Origin: Parietaria judaica
Lineage: Eukaryota > Streptophyta > Magnoliopsida > Rosales > Urticaceae
NCBI GenBank assembly: GCA_954871525.1
Contig: OX940862.1
Location: forward strand, 38,618,232 to 38,682,231
Length of the DNA: 64,000 nucleotides
Direction: 5' to 3'
In this document: piece by piece, positions 47,520 to 59,600 of the stretch
How the letters are laid out: each line of letters begins with the position of its first letter
Position numbering within the stretch: the first letter of the stretch is position 1
The notes under the pieces: model-generated
The model's input: only the letters and a program-made list of their open reading frames with translations
What the model was told of the DNA's origin: nothing
The model's database searches: none
Translations under genes and position numbers: made by a program

Positions 47520-48029
47520 CTAGGGTTTGTAACCGAGTCGAAGTTCCAAATCTATGCGATTATCTTCATCGAAATCACAAATCAATTTGTGCTTATTATG
47601 ATCATGACTATCCTCGATATTATCATCGTCTTCTTTAGGTGCTCTAACTCCTAAGCTCAAACCCGCATCTCTCCTATTCTCTCTCAACAGATCATGATTC
47701 GGATCACGAGCTTGACTATCTACATGTACCTCTATATCGCGAGCAGAGTGAGGTTCCGGGTAGGTTTGGATCGCGAAGAACGGCCTAAGACTTGAAAAAC
47801 CCTCGTGAATTTGATGATCTTGACGATGATGATGATGATCGGAGGAGTAATCATTTCTAGGGTTTGTCTTTGGAGCTCGGTGTTTCCTATGGATGTTCAT
47901 GTGACCACCCAAGGCCTGCGCGGTCGTGAACCCTCTCTTGCAAAAAATGCACTCATAAGACTTGCCCGATCTTGGTGCATCCTCGCTCGAGCTCTTCGAG
48001 TCTTCTTGTGGGCCAGATGATTCCGCCAT
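47520..48029 (-). CDS. Single C2H2 zinc finger protein with C-terminal EAR motif (SUPERMAN/TAC1-like)
   Basis: Intron-less 169-codon gene for a probable nuclear transcriptional repressor. One plant-type zinc finger has C27, C30, H43, H47 with the signature QALGGH at 38-43. An EAR-type LxLxL motif (LELRL) is at 161-165, close to the C terminus, where it would recruit TOPLESS-type co-repressors. The middle is low-complexity, with a His run and acidic stretches. I chose the ATG at 48029 (MAESSGPQ), because the 29 codons upstream in frame look like untranslated sequence. The family (SUPERMAN, TAC1, RABBIT EARS, KNUCKLES) is clear; the exact orthologue is not. Confidence 0.88.
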   Translation of the reverse strand: MAESSGPQEDSKSSSEDAPRSGKSYECIFCKRGFTTAQALGGHMNIHRKHRAPKTNPRNDYSSDHHHHRQDHQIHEGFSSLRPFFAIQTYPEPHSARDIEVHVDSQARDPNHDLLRENRRDAGLSLGVRAPKEDDDNIEDSHDHNKHKLICDFDEDNRIDLELRLGYKP

Positions 48030-48437
48030 GTGTTGGATGCTCAATCGTTGAGTATTTGAACTTTGAATCCCTGATATACAAACATACACGAATTGAAAAA
48101 CGCTCACACTCTTCACCGGATATTTTGTGTACCGTTGCGAGTAGAACTAATATAGGGATGAAAAGGTTTGAGTCTTTGAGAGTAGTTTAGGGATTTGGTA
48201 AAGGAGACAAAGAAGGGCTTGGATATTATCGAGAAGGTGAAGTGAAAGAGACGAGTCTTAGAAGTTTTCCTTGGAGAAGCCATTAGGTTTGATTAGCCGG
48301 CTTGCTTCTATTTTTTAATTACATTAAGAGAGACATGAGATCTTTGTTTATATTATCGCTTGCCTAGACTTGTCTCCAATTCAAGCTTTTGTTGCTTTCA
48401 GCTACTTTTTCTTTACATATTCTGTTAATGAACTTAT

Positions 48438-48477
<40 letters not shown>

Positions 48478-49840
48478 GGATGTTTGCAGCAAAAATACTC
48501 AAAATTTTAACAATTGCACCAACAACAACTAATGCTCTAAGAGCCTATATTCGCCAAAAGGTCTTCGGGAATCTTCCGGGATCGGCGTGATCGAGTTTCG
48601 GTTTATTCCCGGCTTTTACAATTAATGCTGCATATAATTATAATTTATTTATGCATGTAATAAAAAACTGACTTACTAGGTGACATCATGGATGAAAAAA
48701 AGGTGTATCATTTTAAATTGTATGGGTTTAACTTTTAGGTGAAAAAATAGCACCAATAGTACTCAAAGTCAATAAATGTGAGGCGAAACATTTTTCCGTC
48801 TAATTTATTTTACAGATGTTGGTTGAATTTTCAGAATAATGCTATCATATCATATATATTTATGTGATAATCCAACTATATATTGGATCTTATATCATCT
48901 GAATTCGATGAAAAAAATTGAATGAAAAATATGTACCGCCTCATATATATATATATTTATTGATATTGGGTACTTTGTTGCTAATTTTCACTTTGAACTT
49001 CTACCGCTTCAATTCGTCAAAGTTGGAATACTTTTGCCATGATTATTCCATATATATTAAACTTGATAAGTACATATGGAGTAGAGATTTTTTTTTCTTT
49101 CAATTTGGGATTTCAGGTGTTATAATATCATTGTTTGTTTGCTTACTACGATTCTCGTTGGTCGGTTAGTTCCCGTTATTAGTGCTCAAATAGGCATTTA
49201 CTGGAGATACATTTATAATATTATTAGATATTTTATTGGTGATAAACAAATAACAAAATTATAGGCCCGAAACACTACTTTATGAGTATGGCATGCAAAT
49301 ATATGTCAAGCTCTCTCGTAATCCTTTCCATAATATTATATTATTAATATATATTCGTTTTATGCTTCTCATATGTCCCAAACTTTGTTTATTTGTCTTA
49401 GATGATAATTAACGGATATTACAAGAAAAGTGTTTAATAGTATATATTACAGTTGTTTTTTTCTTTCTGCTTCAAATTAGTTCCCTTGACCATGTACCCA
49501 ATTAGACAATGTCATTTGATATGTCATCCTTGACCTTGAGAGAGTTTAATATAATTGATCTAATTATAATAAGATAATAATACGGCGAGGAAATATATAT
49601 AAGAATTAGACTTATTTTCTTTTATCTTAGGTGAGAGGTCATAATAACATTCCACAACTACCATATACTATATATTTAAAGTACAAATCATTAACCCTGA
49701 AAGATCTAAAGCCAAAAAAGAAAATATGGAGAAAAGAAATAAAATAATTTAAACTCATGAAGGAATATATAACCTCAAAGCCCAAGGGAGGAAGGAAGAA
49801 ACTCCCAAAACCAGAGAATACGTGATGAATAAATTCAAAC
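48030..49840. other. Upstream region of the zinc-finger gene and intergenic DNA
   Basis: Presumed promoter of the zinc-finger gene, then AT-rich DNA with an (AT)n microsatellite at about 48440-48472. No other gene recognised. Confidence 0.5.
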
Positions 49841-50050
49841 TTATGACGATGATGAAGAGCAATATTGAAGCTCAGCATGCAGAGCGAGATCGACTTGCCC
49901 GTGATCCTTGAGGCGATGACATCCTGATCCGCAGCAGCATCCTCCGCAACGTCGCGACTCAGAAAATTTTATATATTTATTGAAGAACTTTCTTCCTTTA
50001 GAGGCGGGGAACAATTTTTTTGGGGTTTTATGAATTTCTGTTTTTGAGTT
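49841..50050 (-). other. Possible small Cys-rich ORF, function unknown
   Basis: A 69-codon open stretch on the minus strand contains RRCGGCCCGSGCH and ends QYCSSSSS then TAA. It has no internal ATG in this frame. A TATA-like ACTATAAAAC lies just upstream at about 50070. Either a terminal exon, a small transcript read in another frame (an ATG at 49940 gives only 22 codons), or chance. I do not recognise a family. Confidence 0.2.
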
Positions 50051-50059
50051 TTATTTTTT

Positions 50060-51305
50060 GGTTTTATAGTTTATCTTTGTTGATTTTTTGTAGAGCATCA
50101 TGTACGTACCCAATGAAAATGGCGGCGATTTGGATGGAATGATGTAATTTTAAGTCTTTCATTTATGATTTTTTATTTATTTTATTTTTATAGATATTTA
50201 AGTACTATAATACGTAGAATTTAAATTTTATTTTACTATAAATTGTCCATATTCATCTTCTATATGACCACACATGGAAGTTAACATTTAACAACAGAAA
50301 ATAGACCGTCACAAAAATATAATGTTTTCCCTACCAAAAAATAAATTTTAAATATTAATGAATCGTTACAAAATGAAGAGCACAAGTATTTTCTCTAGTG
50401 CAGATAATCCATCTATATAATGTAAATAAGTATTTTCCCGAATCATGTGTATGTTTCAGGAACTTGGGTGAGCCTGATTGCCAAACGTGTCGCATAAATG
50501 TAAATTAAGCGATAAATATATGTTATGGTAAAAAAGTTCAAATGCAGTACGTGCACACTCTCATTTTGCCCACTCGAAATATATATATATATATATATAT
50601 ATTATTTTTGTGTGTGATAATTGTATGGTGCTTTCTATTGTGGAGGAAAGACGAAGGAACCTTCCAAGATCATGATATGGTAGTAAGAATGAAATGGACG
50701 TTTTGGTTGTTTCTACTTGTCCTTTTAGTGTAAATTAACTATCTTTTTATTACTACACCACCGTAATCAAAGGCAAGTAACACATCATCGATTATGTCAT
50801 TACAGAAGTCAACATCATTCTACAGTCTCGTAACCGATAATTGAATGAAAAAAAAAGAAAAAAAGAGAATAATATTATAATTCAAATATCTTTTATGAAT
50901 AACATACGTATGATTCTGCTTGTGTGCAATCAGAGCATGTGCAGACTTTAAATCCATTGTTCATTCTTATTTCTCTCTCATTGATCATAAGGAAACTATT
51001 AAATTAATAAAAATATATATATAGACACACAAATTCAAGCATGTATACGAGTGCAGGCCTAAGTATCATAAAGGTATTATTATAACCCTACAAGTATCTA
51101 AAAATCATTCAAAATTGAAGAATATTTTGTTTTCAAGCTGTTAAGGGCAAAAACGTCTCAAACAATCATGACACTACACATGGCAACGCTATTTTTATGT
51201 TTTCCGAAGAGAAAGCCGTTAACTTCCGTTGATATAGTTGTGAGATTTCATGTAGAAAATGATAAGAATTTCAGGAGGAGACAAAGAGAACAATCAAGAA
51301 CTTCT
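50060..51305. other. AT-rich intergenic DNA
   Basis: Nothing recognised beyond an (AT)n tract at 50580-50602. Confidence 0.5.
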
Positions 51306-53125
51306 GGTGTGTTTGTTTGCATTAAGATTCATACATCTGAATCTGAATGCACATCTGAATATTAAGATCTTACGTCTGGATCTGAACGCTTAAAAATTAA
51401 GTTTGTTTATTTTTAAGATCTGAATCCAGATCTGAATGTAAATTCATTTTTTTAATCACTTTTTAATACGTAATGTTTAGTAAAAATTAATTGTTTTTTA
51501 TTATAAATTTGAACTATACTTATTATAAAAAATATTTAATATAATTTTTTAAATACTATGAGATATAATATTTAATATAGTATTATTATTTAAATTAATC
51601 AAAATATTTATTATAACATGATTAGTATTTCGTAAGAGCATATTGTTACACTAATTTAAGAGCTCTAAAGACGTAAATATAAAACAATAAAAAGAATTTA
51701 CAATTACAATTATAAATTAAAAAATAAGTATTACATTGTTTGATAATATAAGAAGGAAACATTACACGGAGTAATCTCAATCAAGGTTTAAAATGCCGCT
51801 TGCCGATGTCGTTTCGCATTTTCCGTTTTACGGATATATCGCTTGCCGATGGGTATGTCGATGGGCAAATGGTAAAAAAAGGGCATGCCGCATGCCGCAT
51901 ATACCGCATATACCGCATGGGCATCATACCGCATGCCGATGTGGTTTTCGACGAATATTTTGTAAAAAATATTTGAGTATTTAAGCAAGATAATTATATA
52001 GGTTCAAAACTACATATTTAATAAATATAAGACATAATTGTATACAACAAAACACATTTGTAACTTAAATATGTAGGTGAAATGTATAATGTTATGTCAC
52101 TTTATTAGTTAAAGTGTATAATATTAAGTCAAATATTAATTGGTATTTTTGCCAAAATCTATCATTTTTTTTTACCGAAAGTGTAATTATTTTTGCCGAA
52201 AGTTTAATTGGTATTTTTGCCGAAATCTACCAAAAGTTTAACTTTTAGCGAAATTTCATCCATTTTTCGCACATTTTACACACAAAAACGAAAAACGAAA
52301 TTCCATCCACTTGCCCATGCGAAAAATGCAAAAAATGGTAAAAATCATACCTCCGAAAAACGAAAATCGGTCGAAATGTCGACCGATTTTCGCAAAATTT
52401 TGTACCTTGATCTCAATCATCCAAACCACATTGCCTAAAGCTAACCACAAATCTAAGCAATCTCAATCAACTTGAATTTCTAATATCACATTGCCTAAAG
52501 CTATATAGAACATCACGAACACTCTTAATCAACCAAACCAAACAGAGCAAGCACTATACTATTACTGACTATCTTAATCCATCAAGCACAAGAAAACCCA
52601 AATTCTAGGGTTCACACGAAAAAGAATCGAACTATTATTATATATGATCTATCTAATAAATTAGAGAGAGATTACAAGAACACCATTGCCGATGACTGAG
52701 AATTTCGCCAGAGAAGGAGCGGTGGCAGTGACAGAAAGGAACTCTCAACTGAGCAAAGACCATGCCGTGGCTGAGCGCGGCCGTGGGTTTCGCCGGAGTC
52801 GTGACGGAGAAGCGCCGCCGTTGACTTCGCCGGAGTCGGTGACGGAGAAGTGCCGCCGTTGATTTTGCCGGAGTCGATGACGAAGAAGTGTGGCTGCAGA
52901 TATGATAAAAAGAATGTCGATGGAATTTGGAATAGAAGAGAGAAGAGAAGAGAGAGATACGGGAGAAAAATAAAAGAAAAAATTCATTCACATAAGGTAT
53001 TAGGTCTGACCGAATAAGAGGTTGTCCAGATCTATTAAGATGTGTAAATTAAAAAAAACACTCTTATTGACTCTACATTTGGCCCATTAAGATTAAGAGG
53101 CTCATTAAGTGCAAACAAACACACC
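51306..53125. mobile_element. Non-autonomous TIR DNA transposon, 1.82 kb
   Basis: The ends are inverted copies: GGTGTGTTTGTTTGCATTAA on the left and its near-complement ending in GCAAACAAACACACC on the right. Flanks CTTCT and CTTCC may be an imperfect target duplication. ATCTGAAT and TTAAGATC motifs are repeated near the left end. Inside are (A)CCGCAT repeats at 51880-51945, a duplicated CACATTGCCTAAAGCTA (52429 and 52489) and a 39-bp tandem repeat at 52800-52890. No transposase frame is present, so it depends on an outside enzyme. The superfamily (hAT or PIF/Harbinger) is unresolved. Confidence 0.7.
52800..52890. repeat. 39-bp tandem repeat inside the TIR element
   Basis: GCCGCCGTTGA(C/T)TT(C/T)GCCGGAGTC occurs in two adjacent copies, with a partial third. 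Confidence 0.75.
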
Positions 53126-53493
53126 CTTCCACTAGATAGCATAGTATGGTAACTCTCCACGTCCTTTTTTGGTACAAAAATGGTGTTCAGCCATTAAGTA
53201 CAAACTTTTTCTTGAAGAGTACAAAATGGAGAGAAAATGAATGTTCAGAGGTTGATGATGATGGAAATCTCTAGGGTTCTGCCCTCATGAGGTCTCATCT
53301 ATTTATAGATGCCTTAATAGGCCTCTAAATGGACTGAGATTACAAAAGGTAACCCTAATTACGTGGTCCCGGTGGTCCTGAATTGTTGCCCAATTAGCTT
53401 AGATGGCATCCAGGCTGGTAAGGTTTGTCTAATCCTCAGGGGCCATGCCCACGTGAAGGAATATGCTTTATCCGTACTGGGAATGTCTAGCTC
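53126..53493 (-). other. LTR-like promoter region in reverse orientation
   Basis: On the minus strand there is a TATA box in CATCTATAAATAGATG (near 53299-53312), followed by CAACCTCTGAACATTC and a CT-rich stretch, as in plant LTR promoters. It may be the U3-R part of the LTR of the remnant element that includes 56-60 kb. Its ends were not found. Confidence 0.35.
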
Positions 53494-53554
53494 GTCACAT
53501 TTGGTACTAACTGGTCGATCATTTTGGTGATCGACTAGTCGGTCACTTTGGTAC

Positions 53555-54443
53555 TGTGACAATCACTAATTGATGTAGGCGCAAACTACACCGCTAAGGC
53601 CGACTTTGATTGTTGATTTGACGCACTAATACCCAATCAAAATCCTTCCGAAAACCTGCTGATTCAACAATGAATACCAGATTTTCGGGCAACACAATCG
53701 AATTCTCAAGAACACGAAATTGGGGAAAAACACAAGGTTTTTTTCTTAATCCAAAAGATGCTGTCACAATGCATCAGTGAGGCTTAAATACCTCATCCCA
53801 AATGAAACCCTAAGGCAACCAAGAGTCAAAAACTAAACTGACAATAAAAAAGGGTAAAAACGTCAAACTGCACACATAATTAAAACCCGCACAAAACACA
53901 CTAAAATGATAAAACTGTGTATATCTTTTGACTTCTCGGAGTAGATAACTTCCGTAGCTTTGAATCAATACGTAGAACGCAGAAAACGGACACCCGAATA
54001 AAGAGATATGATGGTTCAAAGTCGAGCGGGCTGGTATGCATCAGCTCTGCATCACTAATCCCATGAGCCACGAGGGCAAGACCAGGTAAGCTGTGCATTC
54101 TCACATCGCCTGGGAAAGGGGATGTGCTGACGGGACGTTCCCGAGACTGTGCAGGTATGGGACTGCACGGTTATCGAAGATCATATTGGTATGTGACTGT
54201 ATGGTCGAAGAGGCTTAAAAGAATTGATTGGTACCACCTATGTCAACACGATGCATCTTCTTTTCAGTAACCGTTCATAGGAACTCCAAAGTTAAGTGTG
54301 CTTGGCTTGGGAGCAATCCTGGGATGGGTGACCTCCTGGGAAGTTTCCCGGGGAGCGTGCTAGTGAGGACAAAGCACGCTGAAAAGACTCGTGTTGGCCT
54401 GTGGGGACAGTCATCGATTCGATTGAGCAGCCGAGGCGTTACA
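53555..54443 (+). mobile_element. 5S-rRNA-bearing insertion, Cassandra-like LTR
   Basis: Begins TGTGACAATC, ends GCGTTACA, and is flanked by GGTAC on both sides (53550-53554 and 54444-54448). The right half contains a TCACATCGCCTGGGAAAGG motif and a 5S rRNA-derived sequence. Terminal-repeat retrotransposons in miniature that carry 5S sequence in their LTRs are known as Cassandra. The length of 889 bp is too long for one typical Cassandra LTR, and I see only one 5S copy. It may be a solo LTR with extra sequence or a composite. Confidence 0.65.
54250..54360 (+). ncRNA. 5S rRNA-derived sequence
   Basis: Contains GAACTCCAAAGTTAAG, GTGCTTGG, GGATGGGTGACCTCCTGGGA and GAAGT in the order of plant 5S rRNA. 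These cover the internal Pol III promoter (A box, intermediate element and C box). The 5' third is diverged and two bases of the A-box region differ from the usual plant sequence. It is a retroelement-borne copy, not a 5S array gene. Confidence 0.8.
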
Positions 54444-54603
54444 GGTACCGACATGTCGATCATTTTGGTAACGAATGGTCGGTCACTTTGGTACTGACAT
54501 GTCGGTCATTTTGGTGATCGAGAAGTCGGTGACTTTGGTGATCGAGAAGTCGGTGACTTTGGTGATCGACTGGTCGGTCACTTTGGTGCCGACTGAGTAT
54601 GTA

Positions 54604-56201
54604 ATGCTTGATTGAATATTTTATAGCTTACCGAACCGTAAACATATATATGAAATTAAAATGAAATCATTAGTATCCAACACCCATATCATATTCCAGA
54701 AAATTATTATTAGTTTTGTAATCCTTGATTGAAATATTACACGCTTTTTTATTTGTTAAAAATTATGTCAAATCAGTAGTGTGCTTCTAAGGGATATTTA
54801 TGTCTCTTGAACGCCCAATCCGGGTATCGAATCCATGCTCTATGGAGATAAATTATTTTCCTAATCTTTGCTAAATTCAAAGTGATTATTTTAACCCATT
54901 CTATATAATTCCAAGTTGACATGAAGTGGGTCAAGTACAAAGTCTCCTACTGATCTTTGCATCTTCGCAAAATCATTGTATAGATCCATGAACTCCATCG
55001 TGTCTTGGGTTTTTCATTCTTTCTTTGTTTTACTTAGTGTCATATAGTTATCACGTTACGTATGTATATATATACTTTGTCATTTCTATGAATTTTTAAG
55101 TGTTTGGATGCAGAAAGAAAATAATGATTGTCACTGAGTCTTGTCAGTGAAGCTTATGCATGGGTATAGTAGTCAATAAACCATTTTCCTTGTCTCTTTT
55201 TACTTTTTCTTTTCATATTAATATATATAAATATATATTTTTGTCTTTCCTTCTGCTCCCTTAGGTTTCGACAAGCAGAGCCCCCCATTCTTAAAAATCC
55301 ATCTCCTTCTATTTCAATTTCCAGTCTCGTCACAGTCAAACCTCCATTCAAGCTTAAAGCGAGTTTCGGAGATTACGACCTTACACTTCGCCTCTTCGTG
55401 ACGTATGGAAAAACCACCGCGCTCAAGCTTCTCCAACGGCGTTACTATGCAGATATTGCTGCGAAATCCGAGCCGCTACTAGGTTTCTTGCGAGTCTCGC
55501 TTTGAACTGGGAGTTTCTTAAAGGAGGTTGAAAAGCTTTTAGACTTTTATTCTTCTCACGCGTTTAGTTTCAAGAACTCATTGTTTGTTTTCAAGATTAG
55601 AATCTGTTTAGGGCTAGTAGTAATATTTATTTGTTTATTGGTGTTCATATGTAGTACAGAGTTTAGCTTGATTTGATTTCTTCAGTCATTTGGACTAAAG
55701 TTTCGAGCGTTATGGCTTTGAGTTTCTTTTTCTCTATTGTTTTGTTGATTTTCCATATGTCGAATGTGCTTACGAGCTATGGGAAATTTGTAGATGGGCA
55801 GAGATTAGTTGGGCTTGTATTTGATGAAACTTAAGCAATGGCCAAATAGAGCTTCTAGGTTTGTCACTCTCCCGGTCATGTGAAAAATGGGAGAGGGTAT
55901 AATAAAAGTTAAATGCAGACGATGATATCTCTGATTTAGTGGGTTGCGATGGAATCGTTCTCGAGCAGTTTCATCAACTTATTCGTGGTAAATCGCCGTC
56001 CCTTAGTCGAGTTGAGTTGAGTTGATTTGGAATCTTTCATCAAAGAATGAATTCAGGTTTTTGTTTGTATTTTGGACATAAAATGAATAAAGGAATAAGT
56101 AAATAGGAAATGTTCGGAGGTGCCTCCTCGGTGTTGGAAACAAACTTGCTGGTTTTGTTAATATCTATCTCAGGTAGGCTTGTTCTTTGTTTTGAATCAT
56201 A
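54604..56201. other. Leader-like region upstream of the Transposase_28 pseudogene
   Basis: AT-rich with a CT-rich, more GC-balanced part at 55250-55510. One frame there is open for about 80 codons without an ATG (motif KLKASFGDYDLTLRLF). I cannot assign it; it may be the 5' leader of the following gene. Confidence 0.4.
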
Positions 56202-58850
56202 ATGGCATACATGTTTCCTTCCACCAAGATGACTACAGACTCTCTTGCCAAACTTCGAAAGAAGTGTGGTTTTTTGACCTCTGTGAAGACCTATCTACCC
56301 GATCCGAACACTATAGGCGACACTCCAAAGCCGAGATGGGTGTGTGTCTACGAAACATTCTTTAAGGATTGTCATCTTCGGCTTCCTCTTCCGAGGGTAT
56401 TGGTAGAATACCTGATCTTGGTGGAGACCGGCTTGGCTCAGTTGAATCCGAACTCTATTAGGATTCTTATGGCTACATTGGTTCTTGCTACCGAGTGCCG
56501 TGTATCCCTCTCCGCTGAAGACATCAAATCTCTTTTTGTGGCGAAGAGAATCAGTAAGAACGAGGGTAGGTACGCGATTTCCAATCATCATTCGCCCAAG
56601 ATGATCGTCGGTTGCCCACCTAAAGAAGCCAAATGGGTGAAAAACTTCTTTTGTTTTTGAAGATTGATCAGGCGGCGTTTGGTTCTCTGGCATCTCGCGT
56701 TCTATTGATACGGCGCACCTCCATCGTCAGTTAAGGGCTTTCCTCTCATCCATTTTCTTTTTGTTATATTTTTTATGGAGGTTGATTCCTATATACATAT
56801 TTATGCGCAGAGATGAAACTAAAGTTAAGGAAAGAGAGGGAACAACGAAGCGCGGATTTCTCTCGCCAGATCCGTAAAGTCCCCCGTGCGGTTCCTTCTC
56901 GCATTTGGGGGTGTATTACCTCGGATAAGTTTGTCGAATCTGGTGTTTGGTCGAACCGTGCTGTCACATGATTCGTGCCTCCAGGTATGGTTTTTACTTT
57001 TGTTGACGCCAATATAGGACTTTGAGCTGATTTTGACGAGTTACTTTGTTATAATCAGATTGCGCTATCGACTTGTCGAAGGTGGAGGTTGATGAGGCTA
57101 AGCCTCAGCTTGATGAACATGATTCAGATGAGGCCAACGAGGACACTCTTCAACCAAAGAAGATGAAGAAGGTGATGCCTGCATTTAAAGTTAGGATGGG
57201 GACTACGACGGGTCCAACTCGTGACGCTGATCCCATGGCCCGTGCGGATCCTAAGGCGTTATGTTTGCCAGATGTTTCCACGCGCCCCGTTGAAGTGGCT
57301 GAGCCGACTCCTTTTGATGAAGAGGTCGCGATCACCCTTCCTACTTTTTCCCCGGTGCGCGAGTCTCCTATGTCACCTATTCGTCATGACAAAGACGGGG
57401 GTGTTTGTAGCGTTCTGACGAGTGAGAAAGTAGGGAGGGCAAGGGCAATGGATCTGGTTCAGGGGACTGGGAGTTCTACCGGGCCACTGATTGTTAGTTC
57501 GGCTGCGCTTACTGTTGTCCCGCCAGGGAACGTTATCTTGGTTGAAGAAGAGGCTTCAGAGTTTGTGCTCAACAATTCCAAGAAACAGAAGGCCAGTCGT
57601 CATATGGAAGGATTGGAGAAGAGCCAACTTTGTGAGGCTAAACCATTAAAACTCAAGAAGTATTATGGTGATGCTAGTAAGCTCCGTTCGGCTCGTTCCA
57701 AGCCTCCTTCCCCTCCGTCTCCTTCTGATACAGAGGCATGAATGTCTTTCTCAGTGAATTAGTTTGAGCGGGTAGCTCATGCGAACACTTGGGATGGAAC
57801 CCCTCTTTCTGAGAGTGATTTCGACTCACCTTTGGTCGGGCTGGCTTCTGTCCCACTCTTTGGTGACTTATTTGCGTGATTTTTTAAATATTTATTTTAT
57901 TTTATGTCCTGACTATGTATTTACTGACTTTGACATGTTTCTTTTGTTCTAGCGGGGTATTATGCGAACATGATAATTTTCAACCAGAGTGCAACGATAG
58001 CTAGACTAGAGAAAGAGAATCTCTCGCTTAATAAATCTCTTGTTGAGACCAAAGAGAAATTAAAAGGCATGTCTCTCGAGGTAATGATTGGGTTCTTTTG
58101 TGTAAGCTATACGTATGTATGCATGTATATATGTATGCTCAACCCCATTTGTTTTTACTTTAGAGCATTACATCAGTAAAGGAGTTTGCGGACTACAAGC
58201 AGGAAGCTCGGGCTGTGGCTAAGGAGAAGGGCGATTTTGAGGCCAAGCTGAAGGTCAAGGATGTTGAGTTGGACAAGCTTAGGCAAGCTGATTCAGCTAA
58301 AGAAGTTGTACTGAAGAAGTGTCAATCGGCTCTGAACGTACTTGGAGGCGATATAACACTTCTTGAGGCCAATAGAGACGCAGAGAGAAATGCTCGCCAT
58401 ACTCTTTACCAGGCCAGTATTGAGCTTTTGAGGGCCGAAAGGGAGCGCTATGAGGCACTGGACTCGAGTGTTGACAAGCAGTATACACTTTCCGGGTGTG
58501 AGGCTAGTATTTCCTTAGCTTCAGAACTAATTCTTCGCTATCCCGATGACCGAACCCTTTTGGATGATATTGACGGTTGAAAGGTGGAAAATGAGTCATT
58601 AAAGGCTGAGATCAAGGCGGGTGAACCTGAAGAAGTTCCGTCGCTTGTGCTCCCTACGTTTAGTCCTGAACCGGTCGGCACACACTCCGGTCTCACGATA
58701 GAAAATATTGTTGCTCTCATTCCTGACATTCTTGAGTGATGTGGCTCGAACGCGAAGTTAGCTACGCTGATCGATGTTCCGCAAAAGACAAACCGTGAAG
58801 AACTGATGGCCACCACTTCATCCACCTTTGATTGCGTTGACCCATTGTGA
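56202..58850 (+). pseudogene. Spliced Transposase_28-like ('putative gypsy type transposon') gene, decayed
   Basis: The first exon (ATG 56202) carries the family pattern YETFFKDCHLRLPLPRVLVE then QLNPNSIR...LSAEDIKSLF. It ends in a TGA at 56658 that probably reflects a frameshift. Later exon-like parts are about 56814-56984 (donor CAG/GTATGG), 57059-57741, 57953-58080 (donor GAG/GTAATG) and 58164-58850 (acceptor TTTAG). The last two form a long coiled coil rich in E, K and L. TGA codons at 58578 and 58737 interrupt the end. This protein family accompanies plant gypsy elements; its role is unknown. Confidence 0.7.
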
Positions 58851-59600
58851 TATGGATTTTTAGGGATTTTGTTTCGGGACATTTTTTTTTACAGTTTGAT
58901 GTATTTTGTACCTTTTGACATGGTTGAACTCTTTTCCCTTTTATTATTTTGCATGATATGTTAATGAACGTCTTTTAAACGTACTAGCCTGCATGGTACC
59001 ATTTTGAGTTGAAAGTACCAGATTTCTTGTACCTCTTTGTCATTGAAGTATTGTTCGATTGAATGAATGTCAAAAGTAGTGAAATGTACCCACCTTTCTA
59101 GTACCAAATTTTGGTGAAATTTCGGTTAACAAGTGAATGTCGAAGAGATGGGATGTACAAGCTTGTTGACCACTCACTTTTGTGCCACCGGGTCGTTCAC
59201 CTTGGTGCTAGCTAGCCCCCTATTCCATTGAGTATGTAATGCTTGATGGAATATTTTATCATCATATGTACATGGTCTTCTTACCCTCACGTGTTGATCG
59301 GCGGGTTAGTTATTCCAATGACATTTGTCACATTAGCTTACGATGAGTCGTATAACTTCTGGTGTTTCTTGTCAGATGTTTCCAAAAATCAAGATAATAA
59401 TTACAGAATTGAGTGTACCCTTCCTTCTTTTTACCTTCATGCCATTCCTCACGGTATCTTCATGGTCGTGAGTTTTAAGATGCGAAATAAATGTAAAAGA
59501 AGTTAGGTGTATCATTCTTCCTGGCACCTCCTTAACATGTTTAATGAGATGAGTTCGATGGATAGTTATATAGTACTCGATATTGTTGTATTTGAGCGGT
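58851..59600. other. Spacer with TTTGGTACC-type phrases
   Basis: Non-coding. Near 59165-59262 it repeats phrases of the 54.5-kb region, including GAGTATGTAATGCTTGAT (54594 and 59229). No gene recognised. Confidence 0.5.

Larger units (their letters stand above)
53494..54592. repeat. 23-24 bp minisatellite, split by an insertion
   Basis: Units of the type GTCGGTCACTTTGGTGATCG start at 53494, 53514 and 53538, and again at 54455, 54478, 54501, 54525, 54549 and 54573. The array is interrupted by the element at 53555-54443 and continues in register after it. Confidence 0.85.

Noticed and set aside
53494..54592. CRISPR-like spacing of 24-bp repeats
   Set aside because: Units are adjacent without unique spacers, in plant DNA; it is a minisatellite.
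55260..55505. About 80-codon plus-strand open stretch (KLKASFGDYDLTLRLF)
   Set aside because: It has no ATG, no recognised family and no clear splice borders; I only note it as part of the leader-like region.
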